Shown: in pieces, positions 14,904-24,117 of the stretch | Position numbering within the stretch: position 1 is the first letter of the stretch | How the letters are laid out: each line of letters starts with the position of its first letter | Assembly: GCA_944387405.1 (NCBI GenBank) | Contig: CALXET010000003.1 | Span: 100,962-143,757 of the forward strand | DNA: 42,796 nt | Source of the DNA: an uncultured Clostridia bacterium | Lineage (GTDB): Bacteria; Bacillota; Clostridia; TANB77; CAG-508 | Reading direction: 5' to 3' | Position numbers and translations under genes: made by a program | The notes under the pieces: generated by a model | The model's database searches: none | What the model was told of the DNA's origin: nothing | What the model saw: only the letters and a program-made list of their open reading frames with translations

Positions 14904-15584
14904 TTAATCAATCATTCGTGTTTGATCTTCTGCCTCTAAACTCTCTATATCATAATAACTATCTGGTGTATCTCCTACAATAATTGATTCAATCAGTAAA
15001 ATTTCATTTTCTACTCTTTCATTTATATTACTTATAGGAGTTGTTATACTAATATCACATCTTAATTCTAAATAAATTCTATGAATAGTCTGATTTACCC
15101 CTGCTGAATAAAATTCAGATTTTAGATTATTCGAAAAATTTCCTATATGATCTATTTTTAATTTAATATTTGGTCCAATTCCAGATAACAGTTTATTTCC
15201 GGTAAGAGCTCCAAGCCTTATATCTATACTTGCTTCGTGCTCATTCGTATTTAATATTTGTTTTCTCATAGCATCTGTTACTTCATCAATTATTTCATTT
15301 AATACAAATATATTTATATCTATTAATTGAATATTACCATTATTATCTTTTTCAATTTTAACTAAATCTTCATATTTATATTTTTTCATTGTTAAATCTG
15401 TTTCTGTATTAGCAAGTTCAGTAGCTAAAAGTTTAGCTTTATTTCTACAAGTACTATCAAAAATAGGATAAGCTATATATTTTGTAAATAAACTTATTAA
15501 AATAATTAAACCTAAAAGAAAAATAATTATTAAATTTTTCTTTTTCATTTTAAATCTTTTTCTTGAATAAATAATATCAACCAT
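14904..15584 (-). CDS. yunB: Sporulation protein YunB
   Basis: A 226-residue protein with one N-terminal membrane helix (about 17-36) and the YunB landmarks: NKAKLLATELANT, GALTGNKLLSGIGPNIKLKI, FYSAGVNQTIHRIYLELRCDISI and the terminal IIVGDTPDSYYD. In Bacillus it is a mother-cell sporulation gene needed for normal spores; mechanism is not known. It starts 8 bp after the DUF3794-LysM gene, so the two form an operon. A second in-frame ATG lies at residue 12. Evidence that the organism forms endospores. Confidence 0.88.
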   Translation of the reverse strand: MVDIIYSRKRFKMKKKNLIIIFLLGLIILISLFTKYIAYPIFDSTCRNKAKLLATELANTETDLTMKKYKYEDLVKIEKDNNGNIQLIDINIFVLNEIIDEVTDAMRKQILNTNEHEASIDIRLGALTGNKLLSGIGPNIKLKIDHIGNFSNNLKSEFYSAGVNQTIHRIYLELRCDISITTPISNINERVENEILLIESIIVGDTPDSYYDIESLEAEDQTRMID

Positions 15585-15592
15585 ACACTTAA

Positions 15593-17089
15593 TTAAACAG
15601 CTTTAGGGATATATAATTTTTGCCCTATACTTATCTTATTTTCATCTTCTATATTATTTATTTTAACAATCTTATCTACTGTACTTCTAAATTTTTTAGC
15701 AATTTTCCACAATGTATCACCTTTTTGTACAAAATATATAACTACACTATGATAATTAAAATCCATTTTATTATCTTCGGAAATATTATCAATTATATCA
15801 AGCTTAATATATTCATTTTGACTATTATAAATATCTATCTCTATTTTACTATCTACAGTAGAATCTGGAAGAATTATAAAATTTGAATTTGCAATCTTTA
15901 AATCTATTTTTTCATAATCTTCTAATGTCTCAAAATCAAATTCAAAATCTACATTTAAAACATCTATATATTTATTATCAAAGGTATTAAATAAATATGT
16001 TACTTCAGCATTTGCCGTATATTTTATTAACCCATTATACTTCTCTTTTTTTATTATATTTAAGTAAATATCTGTACTAAATAATTGATTAATATTATCT
16101 ATTAATACTTTATCACTTATATTTTTCGTTAATAGTTTCTCATTAGTTTTATTTTCTATATTAATAGTTTTTTTATCATATTTATATGTATTTTTTATTC
16201 CATAAAAATCTTGTATTAAATTTAATTCTTTTATTTCATACACATCACATTTTATATTAAATTCCATTACTAGATTTATTGAATTTGCTGATATTATTTC
16301 ATATTCTAAATTGTTTAAATTAATTTTCAATTTTGCTATATTTTTATCAGAAACATTTTCTATATCTATAAATGCCATTAATGGAAGATTTACATTATAC
16401 TTATTAATTTTGTTTTCTTCTGTTTTATATAAAATCTCTAGATTTAAATCTGCCTTAGCTAAAACTTTATTATAGCTTATTTTACTCTCTATGTTCTGAA
16501 TATCATATTTTAATTTAACTATACTTTCTAATTTTTCTACATCTGTAATCTTTAAACTCTCTTTTAAAGTTGCTTTATTCTCCCCTTTTCCTACAATACT
16601 ATTTAGTTCTACTTTTCTTTCTAGTTTTTGTATTTCACCATTATTCTCTTTTATCTCTTTTATTATTTCTACTTCATTCTCTTTATATAGTTTTATATTT
16701 ACATTTGCTTTTACTAAAATATTAATTTTTCTCTCATTTAAAATCTTAACTTCTATTTTAGTAATATAAATATTCTGAATACAATCAAATATCTCTGAAT
16801 CATTTATTTTATCAGAATCAATTATTTCTGAAAATGGAAGTACTATATCTAGCATGCTATTTTCTTCATCACTATTTAAATACATATTAAATATAATAGC
16901 TTTTCCATTAATTTTAATCCTATTAGATTGTAGTTCTAAATTTTCAATAAATATATTTCCATTTGCTATAATATTTTTTACTACATCTTTTTTTACATCT
17001 GGAATTATATAATTCTGCTCTAATATAATCTCTTTATTAATATCTTGAACCATTTCTTTTAATTTAATCTTATCTTTTATAATATCCAT
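15593..17089 (-). CDS. DUF3794 (SPOCS) and LysM domain spore-envelope protein
   Basis: A 498-residue protein, very Ile/Lys/Asn-rich. The first 440 residues hold repeated beta-rich SPOCS (DUF3794) units (e.g. QNYIIPDVKKDV, ANVNIKLYKENEV, LNLEILYKTEENK). The last 45 residues are a LysM domain (YFVQKGDTLWKIAKKF, ISIGQKLYIPKAV), which binds cortex peptidoglycan or related glycans. This architecture is typical of clostridial spore coat morphogenetic proteins. AAGGAGG lies before the ATG. It sits between veg and yunB, in a sporulation block. Confidence 0.87.
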   Translation of the reverse strand: MDIIKDKIKLKEMVQDINKEIILEQNYIIPDVKKDVVKNIIANGNIFIENLELQSNRIKINGKAIIFNMYLNSDEENSMLDIVLPFSEIIDSDKINDSEIFDCIQNIYITKIEVKILNERKINILVKANVNIKLYKENEVEIIKEIKENNGEIQKLERKVELNSIVGKGENKATLKESLKITDVEKLESIVKLKYDIQNIESKISYNKVLAKADLNLEILYKTEENKINKYNVNLPLMAFIDIENVSDKNIAKLKINLNNLEYEIISANSINLVMEFNIKCDVYEIKELNLIQDFYGIKNTYKYDKKTINIENKTNEKLLTKNISDKVLIDNINQLFSTDIYLNIIKKEKYNGLIKYTANAEVTYLFNTFDNKYIDVLNVDFEFDFETLEDYEKIDLKIANSNFIILPDSTVDSKIEIDIYNSQNEYIKLDIIDNISEDNKMDFNYHSVVIYFVQKGDTLWKIAKKFRSTVDKIVKINNIEDENKISIGQKLYIPKAV

Positions 17090-17140
17090 ATTTATCCTCC
17101 TTAGACTTTTATTATTATATGTATATTAAAAAGATAAAAA

Positions 17141-17165
17141 AAAATTCCCTTTTTAAGGGAATTTT
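17141..17165 (-). terminator. Terminator of veg
   Basis: Stem AAAATTCCCTT/AAGGGAATTTT followed by eight T residues on the minus strand. Confidence 0.88.
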
Positions 17166-17169
17166 CCAT

Positions 17170-17472
17170 TTATGCAAATTCTTCTCTATTCTTTTTTGAA
17201 ATTATTGCTGGTGGTTCTAATGTTTTAAATCCTTCTCCATCAAATATTTGAATTTCTACTGACTTTGTAAATATATCAGTATAATTATAAGATCCTCTTC
17301 TTTCGTTTTCTTCAAATTTTACTCTGAAATAACTTGGGTATGCTTGCTCAATAATGGCTTCTTTTTCAAGTGGCTTACTTCTTTTGCCAGGTGACTCTTT
17401 TATTATAATTTTTTGCCCTATTTTTGCCTCCATATCCTTTCTTAAACTCATAATATCAGATTTATAAATCAT
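17170..17472 (-). CDS. veg: Veg family protein (biofilm/germination-related)
   Basis: A 100-residue protein of the Veg family: short helix (SLRKDMEAKIGQKIIIK), basic loop (GKRSKPLEKEAIIEQAYPSYFRVKF), then RRGSYNYTDIFTKSVEI, matching the SYSYADILTETVEL region of Bacillus Veg. Its exact role is unsettled; in Bacillus it affects biofilm formation and spore outgrowth. GTAGGTGA precedes the ATG. The promoter at 17503-17531 is a near-perfect sigma-A site, as the family's promoter famously is. It sits beside yabG as in Bacillus. Confidence 0.9.
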   Translation of the reverse strand: MIYKSDIMSLRKDMEAKIGQKIIIKESPGKRSKPLEKEAIIEQAYPSYFRVKFEENERRGSYNYTDIFTKSVEIQIFDGEGFKTLEPPAIISKKNREEFA

Positions 17473-17502
17473 TTCATCACCTACTTTTTAATTGTTAGTT
17501 AA

Positions 17503-17531
17503 AGTATATCATCGCATGATGAAATTGTCAA
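17503..17531 (-). promoter_or_regulatory. Promoter of veg
   Basis: TTGACA (17526-17531), 17-bp spacer, TATACT (17503-17508) on the minus strand. Confidence 0.85.
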
Positions 17532-17663
17532 AAATCCAATGTTTGTGTCGAAATCTTGTAATCGTTGGTACTACTTGTTTTTATGTCTTTTTGCTGTTCA
17601 TTTAACGTTTGCTTTACATTTATATTACATTTTTATTAAATTTGTTGTTTTTTGTCTTTTTAG

Positions 17664-18227
17664 CTAAAAGCATCCTCTAGCTTTAGTTCCACCTATTGAT
17701 TTATATCCAGATTTTAATTCAGGTATTATTTCATTTATTGATATAAATGAATTTCTATCAGTATTTGCTACTTTATTTGCCACTATTAAAGGATCTTTGT
17801 AATCTATTAATATTCTTCCTGGTGATGATGCAAAATTTGCTCCTTCTGAAATTATTGCTTCAAAAAAACTCTCACATGCTCCTGCAATTATAGTAAATTT
17901 ATTTTCATCACTATTCCATTTTCTTGCTTCTTTTACTGTTTTTGCAAAATATTTAGAATTTTTATAATTATTAATATCAAAATAACCTTGTCCTTTTTTT
18001 ATCATTAAATCATGCCCTGTTGCAACTAAAATATCTGGATTATATTTTTTTAATAAATTCCTAATTACTATACATTGTTTAGATTCTGGTACACTTTCTA
18101 TTATCGCTTTTAAATTTAAATTATTATAATATGAATATGCTTTTCTAGCATATTTAGGATCTCCATCTAAATGTAATATTATTGCTCTTGATTTACTATT
18201 ATTTTTAATTAAACTTCTTGTCTTCAT
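17664..18227 (-). CDS. yabG: Sporulation peptidase YabG, N-terminally short
   Basis: A 187-residue protein containing the YabG peptidase core: AIILHLDGDPKYARKAYSYY, NPDILVATGHDLM, NSKYFAKTVKEARKW, IIAGACESFFEAIISEGANFASSPGRILID and GYKSIGGTKARGCF. YabG trims spore coat and SASP-type proteins; the Cys of the AGAC motif is the presumed nucleophile and is present. Family members usually run near 290 residues, so about 100 N-terminal residues (the small barrel-like domain) are missing. A good Shine-Dalgarno AGGTGAT precedes this ATG, so it is a real short form. That Shine-Dalgarno lies in one arm of a 14-bp inverted repeat. Confidence 0.87.
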   Translation of the reverse strand: MKTRSLIKNNSKSRAIILHLDGDPKYARKAYSYYNNLNLKAIIESVPESKQCIVIRNLLKKYNPDILVATGHDLMIKKGQGYFDINNYKNSKYFAKTVKEARKWNSDENKFTIIAGACESFFEAIISEGANFASSPGRILIDYKDPLIVANKVANTDRNSFISINEIIPELKSGYKSIGGTKARGCF

Positions 18228-18230
18228 TTT

Positions 18231-18276
18231 ATATCACCTAGTATAAAATATGAGATATACATATACTAGGTGATAT
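18231..18276 (-). promoter_or_regulatory. 14-bp inverted repeat burying the yabG ribosome-binding site
   Basis: ATATCACCTAGTAT (18263-18276 on the minus strand) pairs perfectly with ATACTAGGTGATAT (18231-18244) across an 18-nt loop. The second arm contains the AGGTGAT Shine-Dalgarno of yabG, and no T-run follows, so it could control translation or stability of yabG. Confidence 0.65.
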
Positions 18277-18280
18277 AATT

Positions 18281-19568
<1,288 letters not shown>

Positions 19569-19639
19569 TTATACTTCTTATATTATTTCCAATTTTTATC
19601 TTTATATTTCAAATGTTATTAATTTTATTTTTGAAAAAA

Positions 19640-19673
19640 AAGATAAGAGAACTTTAAAAAATTCTCTTATCTT
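19640..19673 (-). terminator. Terminator of spoIIID
   Basis: Stem AAGATAAGAGAA/TTCTCTTATCTT, 10-nt loop, then a T-run on the minus strand, 14 bp past the stop. Confidence 0.9.
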
Positions 19674-19686
19674 ATATTAATATTCA

Positions 19687-19953
19687 TTAACTTACTTTAT
19701 TTTTTTGTTCAGTATATTTTAGCTTTGTCGCCATCCCTCCCCTTATATGTCTTTCTGCTTTATTTTCATCTAGTATTTTTCTAACTTCTAAAAATAAAGG
19801 CATATTTATTTTCATTAATCTCTGACTTACATCTTTATGAACAGTGGATTTAGAAATACCAAATTGTTTAGCAGCTCCTCGTACTGTATCTTTTGTATCT
19901 ATGATGTATCTAGCTAGCATTACTGCTCGCTCTTCTATTGATATATTTTTCAT
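19687..19953 (-). CDS. spoIIID: Stage III sporulation protein D (transcription regulator)
   Basis: An 88-residue DNA-binding protein that in Bacillus and Clostridia switches mother-cell transcription between sigma-E and sigma-K. ISIEERAVMLARYIIDTKDTVRGAAKQFGISKSTVHKDVSQRL contains the helix-turn-helix (about residues 21-43). The C-terminal LDENKAERHIRGGMATKLKY is the second, basic DNA-contacting helix typical of SpoIIID. GGAGG lies before the ATG. Length is normal. A possible sigma-E promoter lies upstream. Confidence 0.96.
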   Translation of the reverse strand: MKNISIEERAVMLARYIIDTKDTVRGAAKQFGISKSTVHKDVSQRLMKINMPLFLEVRKILDENKAERHIRGGMATKLKYTEQKNKVS

Positions 19954-19983
19954 AAAGAAACCTCCAACTAGAATACTTTGTTT

Positions 19984-20013
19984 AATTGTATTCGTTAGAG
20001 GTTTTCTATATGA
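19984..20013 (-). promoter_or_regulatory. Possible sigma-E promoter of spoIIID
   Basis: On the minus strand TCATATA (20007-20013) and GAATACAATT (19984-19993) are spaced 13 bp apart, resembling the sigma-E ATA-box / CATACAAT pair. Known spoIIID promoters are sigma-E dependent. Confidence 0.4.
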
Positions 20014-20049
20014 CTAATTATATTTTTTAAAACTTGTATATGCTAAAAA

Positions 20050-20069
20050 AGAAGCTTTATACAGCTTCT
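20050..20069 (-). terminator. Terminator of orphan E
   Basis: Stem AGAAGCT/AGCTTCT followed by TTTTTT on the minus strand; the stop codon lies in the loop. Confidence 0.82.
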
Positions 20070-20494
20070 CCTTCGTTAATGAGCAAGATAATGCAATCCT
20101 TCTTTGCGTATTCTGCAATTACCGGATACACTGCCTCTTTAAGCTCTGGAATGTTTGCTACAATCCAGATAGGCTTATCTGTCAAGATATGCCCTGGCCT
20201 CATTGCCATGATAAATGACTTATGCTCATCTTTGTAGAACTTATCAATCTGTTCCACAATCGTCTCATTTTCTAAGAGACCTTTGCTTATTCTAAGCCAT
20301 GTGTTACCACCTGCAATGTGGTTAGGATAATCTTTCAGCCTTTCCAGAGTCTTAAAACCTTTGGACTTTTTCTTTTCCTCAGAATAGATTTCATCCTTAA
20401 TTTCAAAAATCTGTTCAAGAGAGTTTCCTCTCCAGCTGATGAGCTTTTCTAGCTCTTCTTGTGCAAAAATCTTTGCCCATTTGTTTTGTTCCAT
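20057..20494 (-). CDS. Orphan E: small soluble protein, unknown function
   Basis: A 145-residue, charged, soluble protein. N-terminal helical region (KWAKIFAQEELEKLISWR, EQIFEIKDEIYSEEKKK), then GGNTWLRISKGLLE, and a C-terminal alpha/beta part (HKSFIMAMRPGHILTDKPIWIVANIPEL, YAKKDCIILLINEGEAV). No signal, membrane helix or known motif. It is preceded by AGGAGG, 9 nt before the ATG. GC and codon use set it off from spoIIID and the aminotransferase gene. It has its own consensus promoter and a 70-nt structured leader ending in a T-run. Function unknown. Confidence 0.72.
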   Translation of the reverse strand: MEQNKWAKIFAQEELEKLISWRGNSLEQIFEIKDEIYSEEKKKSKGFKTLERLKDYPNHIAGGNTWLRISKGLLENETIVEQIDKFYKDEHKSFIMAMRPGHILTDKPIWIVANIPELKEAVYPVIAEYAKKDCIILLINEGEAV

Positions 20495-20514
20495 TGTGTC
20501 TACCTCCTCTAGCT

Positions 20515-20597
20515 AAAAAAACAAAACATGCACTTTAAGAGTTAAAGCAAAAAACATTTCATCTGCTTCTGTCTTATAAATCCAAAATAAAGTGCAT
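20515..20597 (-). promoter_or_regulatory. Attenuator-like structured leader of orphan E
   Basis: ATGCACTTTA (20588-20597) and TAAAGTGCAT (20528-20537) form a perfect 10-bp closing stem around a 50-nt interior holding AAGCA/TGCTT. The stem is followed by GTTTTGTTTTTTT just before the ribosome-binding site, which is terminator-like and would make this a candidate riboswitch or attenuator. No known class is recognised. Confidence 0.6.
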
Positions 20598-20601
20598 ATA
20601 T

Positions 20602-20631
20602 ATTATACAACCGTTTCTATATTTATGTCAA
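20602..20631 (-). promoter_or_regulatory. Promoter of orphan E
   Basis: TTGACA (20626-20631), 18-bp spacer, TATAAT (20602-20607) on the minus strand. Confidence 0.82.
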
Positions 20632-20651
20632 CTGTTGTTTATTTGATTTAT

Positions 20652-21851
20652 CTACTTTTTATATATTCCATACTCTTCTGCCAGTTTTTTAAATGATTTT
20701 AGAGATTTTTCTATAGTGTTGAAACTTGTACAATACGCAATTCTTACATATCCTTTGCAACCAAAAGAATATGCTGGTACTACTAATATATTATATTTTT
20801 TTGCTCTTGAAGCAAATTCTTTATCATCTTCTGATGGTGATTTAACAAATAAATAAAAAGCGCCTTCTGGTTTAATACATTTAAATCCATATTCTTTAAG
20901 TTTACTATATAATAATTTTCTATTTTTATCATAAATATTCATATCACAAGTAATATCTGTACATTTAGAAACAACTTTTTGCATAAGAGATGGAGCATTT
21001 ACACATCCTATTACTCTATTTGCTATTGTAATTGCAGTAATTAAATCTTTAGAATCTTTTACCTCATCTTGTACTATAACATATCCTATTCTTTCTCCTG
21101 GTATTGCTAAACTTTTGCTATATGAATAAACAACTATAGTATCTTTATAATATTTAGTTATAAAAGGAACTTCCTTTCCGTCAAACACTATTTCTCTATA
21201 TGGTTCATCTGAAATTAAATAAATATCTCTTTCTAATTCTTTCTCTTTTTTCATCAACACTTCTGATAATTTTTTTATAAAAGATTCATCATAAACTACA
21301 CCTGTTGGATTATTAGGATTATTAATAATAACTCCTCTTGTTTTATTATTTATCTTGCTTTCTAATTCTTTTAAGTCTGGAACAAAATTATTACCTTCAT
21401 TTGGTGATATAACAACTATTTTTCCATCATAATTTTCTATATAACATTTATATTCACTAAAATATGGAGCAAATACGATTACTTCTTCATCCTTATTTAA
21501 TATTGATTTAAGAACTATATTTAAACCACTAGCAGCACCAACTGTCATAATAAAATTATCACTTTTAAAATTAGTATTATATTTTTTATTTAATGATTTA
21601 GCTAAAGCATCTCTTACATCTTCGAATCCATTATTGCTTGTATATCCATGAATAATATTTTGCTTTTCATTTTCAAGTAATTCAATAATCGAATCTTTTA
21701 CTTTACTTGGTACAGGAGTGCTTGGATTTCCAAGGCTAAAATCAAAAACATTTTCTTCTCCATATATTTTTTTTAATTTTTTTCCTTCTTCAAACATTTC
21801 TCTTATAACAGAATTATTTTTTACTAATTCTTTCATTTTATCAGAAATCAT
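20652..21851 (-). CDS. Class I/II PLP-dependent aminotransferase (probably aromatic/aspartate)
   Basis: A 399-residue fold-type I aminotransferase. FDFSLGNPSTPVP is near the N-terminus; GAASGLNIVLKSIL binds the PLP phosphate; NNPNNPTGVVYDE carries the Asn; ISDEPYREIVFDG holds the Asp and Tyr; SYSKSLAIPGERIGY contains the Schiff-base lysine (K at about residue 236). It lies 36 bp downstream of pheA in the same orientation, so conversion of phenylpyruvate to phenylalanine is a reasonable role, though aspartate or other aromatic acids are possible. GGGAGG precedes the ATG. Confidence 0.88.
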   Translation of the reverse strand: MISDKMKELVKNNSVIREMFEEGKKLKKIYGEENVFDFSLGNPSTPVPSKVKDSIIELLENEKQNIIHGYTSNNGFEDVRDALAKSLNKKYNTNFKSDNFIMTVGAASGLNIVLKSILNKDEEVIVFAPYFSEYKCYIENYDGKIVVISPNEGNNFVPDLKELESKINNKTRGVIINNPNNPTGVVYDESFIKKLSEVLMKKEKELERDIYLISDEPYREIVFDGKEVPFITKYYKDTIVVYSYSKSLAIPGERIGYVIVQDEVKDSKDLITAITIANRVIGCVNAPSLMQKVVSKCTDITCDMNIYDKNRKLLYSKLKEYGFKCIKPEGAFYLFVKSPSEDDKEFASRAKKYNILVVPAYSFGCKGYVRIAYCTSFNTIEKSLKSFKKLAEEYGIYKK

Positions 21852-21887
21852 ATTAAACCTCCCACTTTACTCGTAATCATATTTGAA

Positions 21888-22688
21888 TTAATTATAAATT
21901 CCTAATATTCTACTATAATTTGCATTTTCTTTTAGTTCATTTAAAGCATTTGTTGCATCTATTTTATCAATATCAAAATCTACTAGAAAATAATATTCTC
22001 CAAGATTAGTCTTAGCTGGTCTTGATTCTATTTTAGTTAAATTTATATTATGCTTATCAAATATACCAAGTATTTTATATAAAGCTCCTGGAACGTGTTT
22101 TGTAGTAAATATTATTGATATTTTCTTTTTATCGAAACTTTCGTTTATTTTTTTAGATAATATCCAGAATTTAGTTTGGTTTAAATTATTATCTTGAATA
22201 TCTTTATCTATTAGTTTTAATCCATATTTATCTATGCAAGAAATATTTCCAATACATGCTGAATAATCATTTTCTAATGAATATTTTGCACCAAGAGCTG
22301 TACTTAAAACTTCTTTTATCTCTGCATTTTTTAAATTTTCTTCTAGATAATTCCTACATTGTGATATAGCCTGAATATGAGAATATACTATTTTAATATC
22401 TTCTATATTATACTTTTCTTTAGCCATTAAGTTCTGATTTATTTTCAATATATATTCTTTTTCTACATATATATTTTCATTTTGAATTAATGTATCTATG
22501 GCCTCTGTAACACACCCTTGTAGCGAATTTTCTACTGGTATAATACATTTATCTACATCATTGTTTTTTAATGCTATAATAGTCTCTTTAATCGTTTTAT
22601 ACGGTATTTTTTCATACATTTCATCAAAACAATTATCACAAGCTTCATTTGAAAAAGTTCCAACTGGTCCTAAATATCCTATTTTCAT
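21888..22688 (-). CDS. pheA: Prephenate dehydratase
   Basis: A 266-residue enzyme converting prephenate to phenylpyruvate in phenylalanine synthesis. It begins IGYLGPVGTFSNEA, then VDKCIIPVENSLQGCVTEAIDTL, VYSHIQAISQCRNYL and TKFWILSKK in the catalytic half (1-180). From about 187 an ACT regulatory domain follows (ISIIFTTKHVPGALYKILGIF, then LTKIESRPAKTNLGEYYFLVDF) with the ESRP phenylalanine-binding motif. No chorismate mutase domain is fused. It is the first gene of a pheA-aminotransferase operon. Confidence 0.93.
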   Translation of the reverse strand: MKIGYLGPVGTFSNEACDNCFDEMYEKIPYKTIKETIIALKNNDVDKCIIPVENSLQGCVTEAIDTLIQNENIYVEKEYILKINQNLMAKEKYNIEDIKIVYSHIQAISQCRNYLEENLKNAEIKEVLSTALGAKYSLENDYSACIGNISCIDKYGLKLIDKDIQDNNLNQTKFWILSKKINESFDKKKISIIFTTKHVPGALYKILGIFDKHNINLTKIESRPAKTNLGEYYFLVDFDIDKIDATNALNELKENANYSRILGIYN

Positions 22689-22712
22689 ATTGTCTCTCCT
22701 AATTTTTTGCTT

Positions 22713-22741
22713 ATTATATAATATTTCTTAAATATTCACAA
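22713..22741 (-). promoter_or_regulatory. Promoter of the pheA operon
   Basis: TTGTGA (22736-22741), 17-bp spacer, TATAAT (22713-22718) on the minus strand. Confidence 0.6.
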
Positions 22742-22749
22742 TAATTAAA

Positions 22750-22797
22750 ATAAGCCTAATGTGCAAGTATTTATTTTGCATTTTAAGCTTATTATTT
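22750..22797 (-). terminator. Probable terminator after the 22852-23535 gene
   Basis: Minus-strand arms AATAAGC and GCTTATT with an inner ATGCAA/TTGCA pairing, followed by TTTTAATT; an imperfect but plausible terminator. Confidence 0.55.
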
Positions 22798-22851
22798 TAT
22801 AATTTATTTCTATTCTTATTTTACTTTTTTATTTTAAATAATTATATTAAA

Positions 22852-23535
22852 TTATTTATTTCTATAGTATGAATCTCCATCACCTTTAATATTTACTTCT
22901 TCAATAAAATACCCAATCATCTTTGATTCTTTATAAGTAAATATTGATAAATTATCTTCTTTCTTTCCTCCAAATATTAAATTATTCTTTTTGTCTTCAT
23001 TTAATTTTTCTATTTGTTCTTTTGCATATCTTATAGCATCATCAAATGGCACAGTAGTAATAGTAATATCTTTAAATTCATCTTTTTTAAATATTGTTAT
23101 TGTAATTCCATCTGATTCTTCAACTATTTTCTTCATTTCTTCTAAGACTTTTATATATTCATTAATTATTTCTTCATCTTCATATTTTTTAGTTTCTTCT
23201 TTTATATCTTTACTTTTTCTAATTAATTTTATAAAAGCTTCTTCATCTTTGTTTTTTGGTTTTATATCTTTCAGCTTTATACTTGCATCTTCATAATTAT
23301 TCAAAACAAATGAATTTAGAGCAGATGAAAAAGTTTTTCCCCTATCTTCCCTATATGAATTAATCTTTAAAGTAATTGCAAAAACTACTATTACGATTGC
23401 TAAAATACAAATTAATATTGCTAAAGTCTTTGGCTTTATTTTAAATTTTTTCTTTTCTTCTTTTTCCGCTTCTTCATGAGGAGATACTATCTTTGCCTCT
23501 ACAACTTTATCTTTTTTCTTTTTTTTAAAAAACAT
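22852..23535 (-). CDS. Membrane-anchored hypothetical protein
   Basis: A 227-residue protein with a very basic cytoplasmic start (FFKKKKKDK), an acidic/basic linker, one membrane helix (about 36-57, TLAILICILAIVIVVFAITL) and an external Lys/Glu-rich region with coiled-coil character (75-140), ending in a compact domain with FTYKESKMIGYFIEEVNI. No known motif. AAAGGAG lies 7 nt before the ATG. It follows the RusA-type gene by 42 bp and is probably co-transcribed. Native AT-rich codon use. I do not recognise it. Confidence 0.65.
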   Translation of the reverse strand: MFFKKKKKDKVVEAKIVSPHEEAEKEEKKKFKIKPKTLAILICILAIVIVVFAITLKINSYREDRGKTFSSALNSFVLNNYEDASIKLKDIKPKNKDEEAFIKLIRKSKDIKEETKKYEDEEIINEYIKVLEEMKKIVEESDGITITIFKKDEFKDITITTVPFDDAIRYAKEQIEKLNEDKKNNLIFGGKKEDNLSIFTYKESKMIGYFIEEVNIKGDGDSYYRNK

Positions 23536-23577
23536 ATTTTTTCTCCTTTAATAATATATTAAAATAATTATAATTTT

Positions 23578-23988
23578 TTAATATTCTTCTATTTTAACAT
23601 ACACTTTTTCTTCTTCTGAATAAACTTTTTCTATTTCTAATTTAGTAATTTGATTATCATCTTTAAATGCTAGTGTATTCATTGCATCTAAAACAATTTT
23701 TTCTATATTATCTATATCTGGTTTTTTTGTAGGACTAATAATTCCATTTAACATTAATTCCTCATTTTTCTTATTAGTACCTTTTGGAATCTTAAAATAT
23801 GCAATAATACTTACCTTCACTCTTCCCTCTATTGGAATATGTCTTGGATATTTAAGAATAAAATATTGCTTTGCAAGTTCTTCATATTCTTTAGTTTTAT
23901 TTGGAGTATATGCCCTACAAGTATATGTATTAATTCTTGGTCTTCCTTTCCCAGTAACAGGTCCTGGTATTTCAAATTCGTATATCAT
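23578..23988 (-). CDS. RusA-family Holliday-junction resolvase-like nuclease
   Basis: A 136-residue protein: FEIPGPVTGKGRPRINTYTCRAYTPNKTKEYEE at the start and the metal-binding core KPDIDNIEKIVLDAMNTLAFKDDNQI (about residues 92-117), with the aspartates that bind magnesium in RusA. RusA-type enzymes cut four-way DNA junctions; they are usually phage or prophage borne, yet no other phage gene is seen nearby. AAAGGAAAAG precedes the ATG. Confidence 0.87.
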   Translation of the reverse strand: MIYEFEIPGPVTGKGRPRINTYTCRAYTPNKTKEYEELAKQYFILKYPRHIPIEGRVKVSIIAYFKIPKGTNKKNEELMLNGIISPTKKPDIDNIEKIVLDAMNTLAFKDDNQITKLEIEKVYSEEEKVYVKIEEY

Positions 23989-24029
23989 TTATCTTTTCCT
24001 TTATTTTTAATCTTTATTTTTATTTAATA

Positions 24030-24058
24030 ATTATATATTATTTTAAAAATTAAAACAA
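24030..24058 (-). promoter_or_regulatory. Promoter of the RusA-type gene
   Basis: TTGTTT (24053-24058), 17-bp spacer, TATAAT (24030-24035) on the minus strand. Confidence 0.55.
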
Positions 24059-24073
24059 TTATTTATATAAAAA

Positions 24074-24092
24074 GCGGGACATTTCTGTCCCG
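24074..24092 (-). terminator. Terminator of orphan F
   Basis: Stem CGGGACA/TGTCCCG (24075-24092), GAAA loop, then CTTTTT on the minus strand; a smaller AGTCC/GGACT hairpin lies between it and the stop codon. Confidence 0.9.
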
Positions 24093-24117
24093 AATAATCT
24101 TTTGCAGTCCCAGAGGA

